Of a DNA stretch of 43,087 nucleotides, positions 1 through 7,464 are shown piece after piece (the stretch's first letter is position 1; each line of letters starts with the position of its first letter). The stretch is from a virus: IMG/VR virus record IMGVR_UViG_3300033153_003299, positions 1-43,087 of that record. One strand, 5' to 3'. The notes under the pieces were generated by a model. The model ran no database searches and had not been told where the DNA came from. It saw only the letters and a program-made list of their open reading frames with translations. The position numbers were made by a program, and so were the translations under genes.

Positions 1-3
1 CAT
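1..3 (-). CDS. start codon of a gene cut by the window edge
   Basis: The first three bases are the complement of an ATG. It is preceded on the minus strand by AGGAG at 11-15, seven bases away, so this is a well-formed translation start 24 bases after the stop of the unknown gene at 28-591. Only the start codon is in the window. If the sequence is circular, the next codon is the last codon of the window and the product is the 46-residue protein described at 42950-43087. If the window is linear, this is probably the next head gene, for example the capsid protein that is otherwise missing. Confidence 0.45.
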
Positions 4-27
4 TTTTTAACTCCTGTAAGTTCTATT

Positions 28-591
28 TTAGTCCATTTCGAAACCCTCACCTTCATCAGTATCGCCGGTATCAGGCTGATAGAACCCCTTCTCTTCCTGC
101 TTCGCTAAGTCTTCCGTGTAGTGTTTTACCAAAGCAGCGCTCTTTTGAGCCGGTGCTTCCTCACGGACTTTACCCGTGTCTTCTGCACAGAATGCTAGCA
201 GCATTCCAGATTGTTCTACCGCGCCGTGTGATTTGAACCGACGTTCCTTAATGTAGGGAGAATTATCCCGTGTGCACAGTGCCCATATGCTACTGCGCAG
301 AGTCGCTTCCAGGTTTTTATTTTTCGCTAACCATCTGTAGCGATACTTTACTCTGTGAAGCTCCTCACATTCTTCTGGCAACGCAAGAATATCACGCATC
401 TTCAGGTCATTCAGCGAGCGTAATTCTGATACTGTCTTTGGCTGCTCTTTTACTAAGTCAGACACATAAGTATCTTGCTGCGATAAAACCTGAGCTGGCT
501 GAGGGCTTGCCGAAGGCACCTCTTTAACTTCTTGGACAACTTCAGAAACCTTTTCAGGTTCCGAGATCTTTTTAGTATTAGCTTTGTTCAT
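28..591 (-). CDS. unknown protein of the head gene cluster
   Basis: A 187-residue protein that I do not recognise. The N-terminal 50 residues are rich in Glu, Val, Pro and Gln and look disordered. The middle (about 60-130) is a charged helical region with several Trp, Tyr and Arg residues. The C-terminus is strongly acidic (DTGDTDEGEGFEMD). It follows the scaffold-like gene, where a capsid or decoration gene is often found, so a head-assembly role is an inference from position only. Its start codon lies in the second half of a 29-base tandem duplication, so translation is probably coupled through a ten-codon mini-ORF (588-620) whose TGA overlaps this ATG; the immediate upstream sequence is only a weak ribosome binding site. 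Confidence 0.7.
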   Translation of the reverse strand: MNKANTKKISEPEKVSEVVQEVKEVPSASPQPAQVLSQQDTYVSDLVKEQPKTVSELRSLNDLKMRDILALPEECEELHRVKYRYRWLAKNKNLEATLRSSIWALCTRDNSPYIKERRFKSHGAVEQSGMLLAFCAEDTGKVREEAPAQKSAALVKHYTEDLAKQEEKGFYQPDTGDTDEGEGFEMD

Positions 592-624
592 AATTTCTTT
601 TTAGTATTAGCTCTGTTCATAATT
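568..624. repeat. 29-base tandem duplication of a stop/start junction
   Basis: Two 28-base copies (568-595 and 597-624) differ at one base and are separated by one base. Each carries the same ATGA overlap on the minus strand. The outer copy joins the scaffold stop (TGA, 617-619) to a ten-codon mini-ORF at 588-620, and the inner copy joins the mini-ORF stop to the ATG of the next gene. The duplication therefore keeps translational coupling intact. Confidence 0.9.
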
Positions 625-1492
625 GCACGCCTCCTTTACCTGCTGACTCCAACTTCTTTTTGTTGGTCGCATACACTTTAGGGTCAATTCCTTGAAGTTT
701 ACAAAATTCCATCTCGTCCTTCGAAATGATAATCTTGTTTCCTTCCCTTAAATTGTGCCCCGTGGTAGAGGTCAACTGAACTCTGCTATGTCGGGCTGAC
801 TCATCTGCGCGGGCATTTAACTCCGCTTTGATGATGTCCTCTCGCTTATACCCCATGTTCTTTTCCATGTAATCTTCCATCTCATACATGGCGCTAAGAG
901 GTCCCTTCTTTTGATTCGTGTAATCTGGATTAGCTGTAACTATGTTTCGGTACACTTTAGCTTTTTCGCTATTCGGATCATTTAACTCTGGGTGACGTTT
1001 GAGTACAGACGTCTTGGATTCCTCCATGACTCTGTTGAACTCTGTCGTACTTGCTGACTGATGTATCTGGTCTTCAGCCTGCATCTTCGACCGCATGTCA
1101 ACAGCTTTCTTCCAATCTGTCTTCGCAAGTGAGTCCCATTGTGCTTCGGTCCACTTCCTCGGATCATTCGGATCAGCTGCAATCGGTGCTACGACTGGAG
1201 CTGCTGCCTGAGCTGGTGTCTTAAGATCGTCCACAGACTGCTTTAATGATTCTACTGTCTGCTTCAACTCTTTGTTCTCAACCCGCATGGCTGCGAACGC
1301 TTTATTGCCTGGCTTACTATCTTCTTCGTCCTCATCTTCGTCTTCATCCAGGTCAATCTCTATATCGTCCTCGTCGTCATCTACATCATCATCGTCTCCG
1401 ATAATAACATCATCTTCGTCATCGTCAGTAGGACCGGCGAACCCGTCCTCGTTTGATAACATACGTACACATCTGTCAAAGAACCATTTCAT
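617..1492 (-). CDS. scaffold-like capsid assembly protein
   Basis: About 291 residues if translation starts at the ATG at 1492, which has GGAGG seven bases upstream; an in-frame GTG four codons earlier lies inside that site and is less likely. The N-terminal third is extremely acidic (runs of Asp and Glu, about residues 20-60). It is followed by a predicted coiled coil (RVENKELKQTVESLKQ), an Ala/Pro linker and a long charged helical half with a basic end (NKKKLESAGKGG). Acidic, coiled-coil, helix-rich proteins placed after the portal are typical phage scaffolds, which organise coat protein inside the procapsid and then leave. The family assignment rests on composition and position, not on a recognised domain. 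No protease gene is visible beside it. Confidence 0.6.
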   Translation of the reverse strand: MKWFFDRCVRMLSNEDGFAGPTDDDEDDVIIGDDDDVDDDEDDIEIDLDEDEDEDEEDSKPGNKAFAAMRVENKELKQTVESLKQSVDDLKTPAQAAAPVVAPIAADPNDPRKWTEAQWDSLAKTDWKKAVDMRSKMQAEDQIHQSASTTEFNRVMEESKTSVLKRHPELNDPNSEKAKVYRNIVTANPDYTNQKKGPLSAMYEMEDYMEKNMGYKREDIIKAELNARADESARHSRVQLTSTTGHNLREGNKIIISKDEMEFCKLQGIDPKVYATNKKKLESAGKGGVQL

Positions 1493-1510
1493 TTTTACCT
1501 CCACCTTTGT

Positions 1511-1798
1511 TTAGTACTTGAAGACCGTGGGCGAGCCTTCAGTTAGTTTGTCCACCTGCTTACACTGTCCATCGTACACTTTAAAAATTTCTTCAATGCC
1601 ACTTATCTCTGCTTCCAATCGGAACACTGTATTTCTATCCGACTTTAGGAGTGCCGAGCGTTGTTCCTTGCGTTTTGTTTTGCATAGCTGAATCAGCTGG
1701 GTTTGCAGACCCCTGAACACCTGATTGCCCTGAAGCTGGACTAGCTGCTCCACCCTCTTCTGCTGGTCTTCCGCCAAGTCCCCCCTCTTCTTCTCCAC
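1511..1798 (-). CDS. small coiled-coil protein overlapping the portal 3' end
   Basis: A 95-residue, highly charged, helix-forming protein (QQKRVEQLVQLQGNQVF, then RLEAEISGIEEIFKVY). It starts with GTG, and an excellent ribosome site, AAAGGAGG, lies five bases upstream inside the portal gene. It overlaps the portal by 164 bases in another frame and fills the gap between portal and scaffold that would otherwise be empty. The portal end that it overlaps is a low-complexity Gly/Ala/Ser-rich tail, which could tolerate dual coding. Function unknown; a head-completion or assembly role is only suggested by position. Confidence 0.6.
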   Translation of the reverse strand: MEKKRGDLAEDQQKRVEQLVQLQGNQVFRGLQTQLIQLCKTKRKEQRSALLKSDRNTVFRLEAEISGIEEIFKVYDGQCKQVDKLTEGSPTVFKY

Positions 1799-3905
1799 CG
1801 ACTCCTCCTTTACTCTGCCCCGCTTGGAACTGCATAATCATAGTCATCAACTGCTGATGTTCCTCCATATGAGCTCTAAGAATTTCTATCATATTCTTAT
1901 CCCATAAAAGAATATCAGGACTGTTCAATAACTGGTTATGCACCATTAAATGTTCTAGATGATTTTCTTGCGGCTCAGCATGAATGACCATACCTTCTCT
2001 TATCATAGTATGTTCGTCTAACGGATCGTCCGTCGGTTTCTCCGTTGGCGCTTTCCCCAACCATTCTGCCGGGTCTTCACCAAACGCTTTGAATATATTT
2101 GCTGTAGCCTTCCATAGTTTAGCCGGGTTCCCGACGACAAACGGGTTACCGCCAACGACAAACTTGTCGTACAACATAACCGCAAGCTCTCGCTCAGTTG
2201 AAGCATCACCAAAGGATGCGTTAGGCAACAAATAACCATCCATTTCTTGAAGGAAGGCGTCTCGTACCTGTTCAGACGTTTCAAAGATTGGCTCATTGTT
2301 TTCTCCTAAGATTCTCTTCTCTAATCCTGCAGGCATATTAAGGAAGCATAAATCAAAAATGTCCGTCAAGACTAACCCAAGTCCTCTTCGCATATTAGTG
2401 GTGGGTAAATTAAATCGCTGTTCTGCAGAACTAACGATAGCAGCCGTCTTTGTAGCGGTCCCAGAACCTCCTGAGAAGTTTCCCTCTTTTCCCATAACAA
2501 ATGATGATGCCGCAGTAAGCCGTTCGACAAACTCAAGTACGAGACGTATAGCATTCAACAGCCTTTCTGTTTGTACTGTCATGTCCGGGAAAAATACATT
2601 CTGCGATGGATTTGTGACTGGATACATAGCCCTTGGTTTAGCGATGTGCTCGTCGGGAGAGTAATCAGAATTAGGATCATAAAATCCCCACTTAAGGATT
2701 GACAACGTATTAGCATCCTGTATCTGTCTGAATACCGCATCTATTTCCTCCGCGAGTGGCTTGACCTGCTCAAGTACGCCAATTCCAAGAAGCTTATGAA
2801 TACGATTAATAAAATTAATTTGACGAATGGGTCGCTCACCTTTTCTGTTTACCTTTGCTATCTTAAATGCTCTTAAAAATAATTCTTCCTTTAATGCCAC
2901 CATGCAACAAATCTCTTCCGCGAACCCGTCTCCATCCGCGTCATAATTTCCGTACCATATCAATGTCTCTACAATATGCGCTCTTCGTTTTGCATCTACA
3001 TCCGCAATCTTTTCTGCCTGTTCTAGAACATCTCCCAGCTTCGAGCGTAACGTCTTGTCAACAGAATTCTTAAGTTTGTCTGTTACGTTTTCCATCAGAC
3101 CTTGTTCGGATAATGCTACCAGTTCGTGATAATAAAAGTCTTCCTGCTTAATGATCGGCTCTTTCTGAATGTCTACGCAACCTGGCTGCGTCAAGAGTTT
3201 TGTAATCTGTATGATGCGTACCGCTGGCTTCTCCTGTATCTTTAACAGCTTCTGCTCGACGAGCATAGGAGCTCCTGTTGATTCGTCGACGAGAGGTTGC
3301 CCTAACTCGTCTACAACCGGAGTTTGTTCAACCTGGTCTAAATCTTTTTTCTTGACATCCCAATGACTCTCGACGAAGGTAGTTCCCATCATAATGCAGG
3401 AACGTACTATCTTAACGACGTCTTCTTCTATCTTCATCCATACGTCAAACACCCACGGCATAAGTTTGTTGACCGACTCCACGCGTGTCTTGTCTGTTGT
3501 CTCGACGGGACGCCACCGCACTAAATCAGTATTCCATACGGCAGGCATAAGACGTGCCACCAACATCTCGACGATAGCTTGCGCAATCTTAAGAGACCTA
3601 CCACACATCCATCTCTCTGGACGAAGTGAATCTTCTCCTTCATAGAGAGCAATCAAACTTGCAAACTTAGTATCGAAATCAACCCCGTCTCCGAAGTCGT
3701 TCGTTCCCCAGTTTGTTTTCTGACGTGCTTCTAAAGCGTTAGTGTAGTCTTCCTTAATAATAGCGACGAGACGTGCCTGTCCGTCTTCGCCCATCTTAAG
3801 AAGGTTCGGATTAAAAAAGTTTGCTTCATCCGTTGCTCCTACATCTGTCTCTAGGTCATCTGGATTGTCCGGACGTATCTCGTTTTTAATCTCTCGATTA
3901 GCCAT
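1635..3905 (-). CDS. portal protein
   Basis: A 756-residue protein directly after the large terminase. The size is in the range of the large portals of P22-like and N4-like short-tailed phages. Visible features include an N-terminal helical segment ending in WMCGRSLKIAQAIVEMLVARLMP, a middle part typical of portal clip and stem regions (residues about 330-420, with INRIHKLLGIGVLEQVKPLAEEIDAVFRQ-like helices), and a Gly/Ala/Ser-rich low-complexity C-terminus. Portals form a ring of twelve subunits at one capsid vertex, serve as the docking point for terminase and carry the tail. Translation is coupled to an upstream 18-residue ORF by a TAATG overlap. Assignment is by size, order and general sequence character. 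Confidence 0.85.
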   Translation of the reverse strand: MANREIKNEIRPDNPDDLETDVGATDEANFFNPNLLKMGEDGQARLVAIIKEDYTNALEARQKTNWGTNDFGDGVDFDTKFASLIALYEGEDSLRPERWMCGRSLKIAQAIVEMLVARLMPAVWNTDLVRWRPVETTDKTRVESVNKLMPWVFDVWMKIEEDVVKIVRSCIMMGTTFVESHWDVKKKDLDQVEQTPVVDELGQPLVDESTGAPMLVEQKLLKIQEKPAVRIIQITKLLTQPGCVDIQKEPIIKQEDFYYHELVALSEQGLMENVTDKLKNSVDKTLRSKLGDVLEQAEKIADVDAKRRAHIVETLIWYGNYDADGDGFAEEICCMVALKEELFLRAFKIAKVNRKGERPIRQINFINRIHKLLGIGVLEQVKPLAEEIDAVFRQIQDANTLSILKWGFYDPNSDYSPDEHIAKPRAMYPVTNPSQNVFFPDMTVQTERLLNAIRLVLEFVERLTAASSFVMGKEGNFSGGSGTATKTAAIVSSAEQRFNLPTTNMRRGLGLVLTDIFDLCFLNMPAGLEKRILGENNEPIFETSEQVRDAFLQEMDGYLLPNASFGDASTERELAVMLYDKFVVGGNPFVVGNPAKLWKATANIFKAFGEDPAEWLGKAPTEKPTDDPLDEHTMIREGMVIHAEPQENHLEHLMVHNQLLNSPDILLWDKNMIEILRAHMEEHQQLMTMIMQFQAGQSKGGVGGEEEGGLGGRPAEEGGAASPASGQSGVQGSANPADSAMQNKTQGTTLGTPKVG

Positions 3906-3961
3906 TATTTTTTCTTTCCGCCTTTACCGCGCATTCCTTTTCTGACTTTAATTACGCTCAT
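3905..3961 (-). CDS. 18-residue basic microprotein
   Basis: A tiny ORF encoding MSVIKVRKGMRGKGGKKK, between large terminase and portal. It has a strong GGAG ribosome site at the proper distance, and its TAA overlaps the portal ATG (TAATG). The product is almost entirely Lys, Arg and Gly, so it could bind DNA or simply act as a leader that delivers ribosomes to the portal start. A similar arrangement, with a basic small ORF and TAATG, precedes the large terminase. Function unknown. Confidence 0.55.
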   Translation of the reverse strand: MSVIKVRKGMRGKGGKKK

Positions 3962-3971
3962 TGTTTTCTCC

Positions 3972-5396
3972 TTAATAGTATGCCATGTCGTGATACTGGC
4001 TAGCTCTCGACGCTGGTACACGTTTCCTAAATGTTATTGATCCCACATGTCTCCGTGCCCCGTATACTGCAATCGCTAAACTGTCCGCCTCGTCGGGGCT
4101 CTCCACCCCACGCTTCCTCATATCGTCCTTGCTCTCAATCTCCATCTTACCGCTGCGTGCATTGACCTTATATTTTATAGCTGATAACTGTGCAATCAAA
4201 TCTTCATTAGGTGGTATCTCTATCTCACCTGAGCGGAACATCTCTCTAAGGTACCAATATATCTCGTCCCTGATACTACGAAAGTGCATTGGGTCTGCGG
4301 GCTTTTGTGAGAAGTTGATAGGAACGACTGGGTACTTCAAATCCCTAAGCCTGTCCGTTACGCCTCCACCAACTCCAGTATCGTCAACCGTAACTTGCTG
4401 AAGTTTAGCGCCAGCACTTATGCCCGCCTGGATAACTAAGTTCACTGCCTCCGTCGTGGATTTCTTCTGTATCTTGTTTATCTCACGTACCCGTGGTGGC
4501 ACGTAATCCGTCAACACAGTTTTGTTTGTCCCGTATCGTGCTACGTCTAACCCTAGAAACACGTGAGTGTTTAAGCGCTTCAGGTCACGGTTCTTGTGCC
4601 ACCGTGTTACGCTTTTCTCACACCAGTTAAGCGGTATGAGCGTGTCTTCGCCTTCCAGTGGAAACTCACCTAGAACACGAGACTGAAAGATTGGACTGGT
4701 TGCGCCCCATGCCTCTTTACGCTCGTCTATCCATTTCTGGGTCGTCAGCGTCGGGAAACCTTCAGGGTCACGTATCGCGGGTGAATCGTAACAGCTTATG
4801 TGAAACGTTGTCCACAACTTGTTTTTGAAACAATCAAAGAACGGTCCCGACGATGCTGTCGGGTTGCCAATAAGTAACGCTCTACTGTGAGCTTGAGTAA
4901 GAATCCCCTGAGCGGCTTCGTAAATCTTAGGGTCGACCCCTGGAGCTTCATCCATAACAAGCAGTAAATCTTTAGCGTGATGTCCAACAAACCTATCCGG
5001 ATCGTCAGTAGATAACCCAAGCGCAAACCATTTCTCCTCCATATTAAGGGAAGTCTTGAGCAACCTCCCTCCGAGTGGGACTCGTGCATTCTTATATAAA
5101 TTCCATATCTCAGCCCACAGTATGCTCTCTACCTGCCGGTTCGTCGGCGCTGTGGTAATCACCCTGCTTTGGTAATGACAACAGAGGAACCACAACGTAG
5201 TACATGCTGATATGAACGTCTTGCCTACCCCGTGACCTGATGCCACTGCGGTGTTGGGATTGTCCTTAACACTCTCAATGATCTCTGCCTGCTTCTCCCA
5301 GAGCTTGACGCCTAGAAGTTCCTCACAAAAGTATACCGGGTTGTCCCGGCAATAGTCTATGAGTGTCTTAGCGTCGTCTGGAGAAAGTTCATCCAT
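3972..5396 (-). CDS. terL: terminase large subunit (packaging ATPase and nuclease)
   Basis: A 474-residue DNA packaging motor protein. The ATPase half has a Walker A motif GHGVGKT (54-60) and a Walker B motif LLLVMDE (144-150). The C-terminal nuclease half has the RNase H-like acidic residues in GLDVARYG (D284), VTVDDTG (D338/D339) and PDEADSLAIA (D438). The enzyme cuts concatemeric phage DNA and drives it through the portal. It follows the candidate small subunit and the 48-residue basic ORF (TAATG overlap at 5396) and precedes the portal, the usual head order. All key motifs are present, so it should be active. Confidence 0.96.
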   Translation of the reverse strand: MDELSPDDAKTLIDYCRDNPVYFCEELLGVKLWEKQAEIIESVKDNPNTAVASGHGVGKTFISACTTLWFLCCHYQSRVITTAPTNRQVESILWAEIWNLYKNARVPLGGRLLKTSLNMEEKWFALGLSTDDPDRFVGHHAKDLLLVMDEAPGVDPKIYEAAQGILTQAHSRALLIGNPTASSGPFFDCFKNKLWTTFHISCYDSPAIRDPEGFPTLTTQKWIDERKEAWGATSPIFQSRVLGEFPLEGEDTLIPLNWCEKSVTRWHKNRDLKRLNTHVFLGLDVARYGTNKTVLTDYVPPRVREINKIQKKSTTEAVNLVIQAGISAGAKLQQVTVDDTGVGGGVTDRLRDLKYPVVPINFSQKPADPMHFRSIRDEIYWYLREMFRSGEIEIPPNEDLIAQLSAIKYKVNARSGKMEIESKDDMRKRGVESPDEADSLAIAVYGARRHVGSITFRKRVPASRASQYHDMAYY

Positions 5397-5542
5397 TATT
5401 TCTTTCCGAACAACTTCTCTACAGGTCCTCCTGTAGTATACCCTTTGTTATCCCTACGCTTCGTAATCTTTTTGTCCTTCATGGGCTTAACCTTTTTGAA
5501 CTTTACTTTCTCAAGCTTCTTAAGCTTACTCAGTTTTGGCAT
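5396..5542 (-). CDS. 48-residue very basic protein between terminase subunits
   Basis: The ORF encodes 48 residues, starts at an ATG that overlaps the stop of the preceding gene (TAATG at 5542) and ends by overlapping the large terminase ATG in the same way. About a third of the residues are Lys or Arg (KLKKLEKVKFKKVKP), and the C-terminus is GGPVEKLFGKK. A GGGAG-type ribosome site precedes it. It lies where terminase accessory genes occur. I do not recognise the family; nucleic-acid binding is a guess from charge. Confidence 0.6.
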   Translation of the reverse strand: MPKLSKLKKLEKVKFKKVKPMKDKKITKRRDNKGYTTGGPVEKLFGKK

Positions 5543-5907
5543 TACAGCTCCCTCTTGATTATCTGCGCCTTCTTAACACCCTTGACCATATCGGCGAAGT
5601 TATAATAGTTGTTTGTCTCTTCGACGATCTTCGGGTTCCACCCGTCAAAACGTCTATATAATAAATCAGCGGCTTTGCAATCACCTTGCTCAGCCGCTCT
5701 AAATAGCGCTTGGTCTATCTTCGCCATGCGTTTTGAATACGTGTCACGTCTCGCGTGTAAAATGTCTTTTGCTAACTTTGCATCACCCGCCTTCATTTCG
5801 TGTACGTCACCTAGGGCTACATTATTGGACGTACAAAAGTAAGCGTCTGACCTATCGTCATTGTCCGGGTTAATCCTGAAGTGTATATACTTGTCCCGGA
5901 CTGTCAT
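5542..5907 (-). CDS. probable terminase small subunit
   Basis: About 121 residues from the ATG at 5907. The frame is open to an ATG at 5937, but that one would lie upstream of the -10 box at 5926-5931, so starts at 5919 or 5907 fit the promoter better; none has a good ribosome site, and the leader would be very short. The central helical segment (AKIDQALFRAAEQGDCKAADLLYRR) followed by FDGWNPK and an Asn/Tyr-rich stretch resembles the end of phage small terminase proteins, which recognise packaging sites and load the large subunit. The position as first gene of the packaging operon, just ahead of the large subunit, agrees. No DNA-binding HTH is obvious. Confidence 0.6.
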   Translation of the reverse strand: MTVRDKYIHFRINPDNDDRSDAYFCTSNNVALGDVHEMKAGDAKLAKDILHARRDTYSKRMAKIDQALFRAAEQGDCKAADLLYRRFDGWNPKIVEETNNYYNFADMVKGVKKAQIIKREL

Positions 5908-5925
5908 AGACTGACCCATAGTTTG

Positions 5926-5955
5926 AGTATATATCATAAACTATGGTGGTGTCAA
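5926..5955 (-). promoter_or_regulatory. sigma-70-like promoter of the packaging operon
   Basis: On the minus strand TTGACA (5950-5955) is followed after 18 bases by TATACT (5926-5931). It lies directly upstream of the small terminase and reads into the head genes. The hexamers match those of the promoters at 8301-8328 and 14945-14972. Confidence 0.7.
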
Positions 5956-5972
5956 GGGGTTACGCGTTATTT

Positions 5973-6233
5973 TTAACCGAACGCGAAGTGAAACCATAAA
6001 CAGACCATTCCAGCTGTCATAAGCGCCCCTAGGACATGTCTAACCCATATGGGCTTCGCCCAGACGTGTTGGCTGAGTGTCCGCCCTGTGTTTCTCTTTA
6101 ACAGCCACTCTGTAAGCCCAAAGAAGACGAGCCATACTGTGAGAAATGCCCCTTGCCATACTAGCCCTACGCTGAAACAGAAAATTGGTGCTGCAAGTTG
6201 TAAAATTAAAAGCCAAAGTTCATTCATTTTCAT
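5973..6233 (-). CDS. small integral membrane protein
   Basis: An 86-residue hydrophobic protein with two adjacent membrane segments (about residues 5-45) and a third near the C-terminus (66-84), joined by a basic loop (KRNTGRTLSQHVWAKP). Trp and Phe are frequent. Its ATG lies inside the last codons of the upstream HNH gene, so the two are translationally coupled; a second ATG two codons on is an alternative start. A holin-like role would fit the size and topology but no lysis gene is adjacent here; superinfection or host-membrane functions are equally possible. Confidence 0.65.
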   Translation of the reverse strand: MKMNELWLLILQLAAPIFCFSVGLVWQGAFLTVWLVFFGLTEWLLKRNTGRTLSQHVWAKPIWVRHVLGALMTAGMVCLWFHFAFG

Positions 6234-6777
6234 AAAGTTTCCCCAATCTTTCCCAATACATTATTAATCTATTTCTATCTTTATCAGCAGCTTTTTGGTA
6301 GGTGACCATTGTACATCTTATCTGCTGCCTGGGTACACCTACAGAGTCTCCTATCTTCTGAAATGACCACCCACACCCACGCAAAAATATGTAATTATAA
6401 GGCGATATTCTATTTCTTTTTAGTTTCCTAGGCTTCATCTTATACCTAACTTCTCGCTCATATTTTATAGCGCAAATAGGGCATTTACCTTTTCTTGGGA
6501 GATTGTGCCCATATTTACACAATTCTTTTCTGTCATATAATTTATGACAAGTTACACAAAGCTCTCTGTAATGAGCTATATCCCTTGCGTGCTCTTTCCC
6601 TTTAAGCAAAGCAAATTCTGTCCTCCCAATACTTCCACACTCAGCACACTTCTTAGACTTTATGTAATTCTTCGCTAACCACTTATGTACTGTTGAATAA
6701 CTAGGTGTGCTGGTCCAACTACCGTTGTCTGCTCCATAACGCCCAAGACTTTTCAATACCATTTCGTTTGGTTTCAT
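6220..6777 (-). CDS. HNH-type (homing) endonuclease
   Basis: A 185-residue protein with a zinc-binding HNH core: CAECG near residue 44, DIAHYRELCVTCHKLYD (about 66-82) and a second Cys pair in CKYGHNLPRKGKCPIC. The C-terminal part (GWSFQKIGDSVGVPRQQIRCTM) looks like a helix-turn-helix that would confer site recognition. Such proteins are free-standing homing endonucleases that spread among phage genomes by cutting uninterrupted alleles. It interrupts the run between the co-chaperonin gene and the membrane protein and overlaps the latter by 14 bases. The DNA here is noticeably more AT-rich than the neighbouring genes, consistent with recent insertion. Confidence 0.8.
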   Translation of the reverse strand: MKPNEMVLKSLGRYGADNGSWTSTPSYSTVHKWLAKNYIKSKKCAECGSIGRTEFALLKGKEHARDIAHYRELCVTCHKLYDRKELCKYGHNLPRKGKCPICAIKYEREVRYKMKPRKLKRNRISPYNYIFLRGCGWSFQKIGDSVGVPRQQIRCTMVTYQKAADKDRNRLIMYWERLGKLYENE

Positions 6778-6792
6778 GTGTCATTCCTTTCG

Positions 6793-7074
6793 TTATGCGC
6801 CCCATGCAGCACCGTACCCACCTTTGTCCGGTCTCTCTACACATAGTATCTCGCCTTCCTCTATTATTATCTGGTCTACCCCAGCCACTGAGTGGTCGAA
6901 CTGCTCGAAGTGCACCGTGTCACCAGGGCTCACCTCTGTGACCTGCGGTCCTACAGCTACGACCCTGCCTATGGTCTGTGCTTTAGCTGTGCTGTTATCT
7001 GGTAACACTATGATGTCGCTGATCTTAGGTGCAGGTTCTACCTGAATTAGTACGTTATTGCGCGTTAGTCTCAC
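6793..7074 (-). CDS. GroES-like co-chaperonin
   Basis: A 93-residue protein with the Cpn10 pattern: an N-terminal strand (RNNVLIQVEP), a mobile-loop position ending in IVLPDNS, the conserved TIGRVVAVGP strand, then SPGDTVHFEQFD and EEGEILCVE. Phage co-chaperonins such as T4 gp31 replace host GroES on GroEL so that phage proteins, often the capsid protein, fold. Here the hydrophobic IVL tripeptide that contacts GroEL is kept. An unusual Gly/Trp-rich C-terminus (DKGGYGAAWGA) follows the barrel. It overlaps the upstream 88-residue gene by four bases (ATGA). Confidence 0.88.
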   Translation of the reverse strand: MRLTRNNVLIQVEPAPKISDIIVLPDNSTAKAQTIGRVVAVGPQVTEVSPGDTVHFEQFDHSVAGVDQIIIEEGEILCVERPDKGGYGAAWGA

Positions 7075-7337
7075 AACACACCCCCCATGTCAAGTGTCAC
7101 GTGCCCCGTGTTCTGTGCTGACATGCTATTGTCACACATGATTGTGCCACCGTTCCACACTGGATCCGTGTAATATGGTCTGTTTGGGTACCAGTCGTAG
7201 TGGTGTTCGTGCTTCACGACTACATCTGTGGTCCCGCCAAACAGCTTGTTAAGCATGGCATGGAGCCTCTCTGCCTCTTTCATGCTCATTTCGACCTTCT
7301 TTTCACCCATTTTCACTGTCAGTCTCACTATTTCCAT
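7071..7337 (-). CDS. unknown 88-residue protein
   Basis: I do not recognise this protein. The first half (VRLTVKMGEKKVEMSMKEAE then RLHAMLNKLFG) reads as a beta hairpin followed by a helix. The second half is rich in His, Tyr, Trp and Asn (KHEHHYDWYPNRPYY), which may be a metal-binding or aromatic surface. Its end overlaps the GroES-like gene (ATGA), and its start lies inside the 3' end of a 49-residue ORF, so the three are likely translated as a coupled set. Confidence 0.65.
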   Translation of the reverse strand: MEIVRLTVKMGEKKVEMSMKEAERLHAMLNKLFGGTTDVVVKHEHHYDWYPNRPYYTDPVWNGGTIMCDNSMSAQNTGHVTLDMGGVL

Positions 7338-7452
7338 CGGTTAGCTCCTCTTTTAGGATAAATCCTATATTATTGCTATCTTCAGTTGGCAATATTACAG
7401 CGGCTATGTTGTCCGCCCCTAGCTTACCTACGAATTGATGTCGTCTGCCCAT
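7303..7452 (-). CDS. small unknown protein (49 residues)
   Basis: An ORF with start at 7452 and stop at 7303 encodes 49 residues beginning MGRRHQFVGKLGADN and ending in an acidic Ser/Asn-rich tail. It fills the gap between the 202-residue and 88-residue genes, starting 12 bases after the former and overlapping the latter by 35 bases. The ribosome site is weak. Contiguity and the lack of another explanation for the gap support it; no family is recognised. Confidence 0.45.
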   Translation of the reverse strand: MGRRHQFVGKLGADNIAAVILPTEDSNNIGFILKEELTDGNSETDSENG

Positions 7453-7464
7453 AATATCTTCGTG

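Noticed and set aside
1272-1514. Poly-serine open frame on the plus strand
   Set aside because: It is the complement of the Asp/Glu-rich run in the scaffold-like gene and has no ribosome site.
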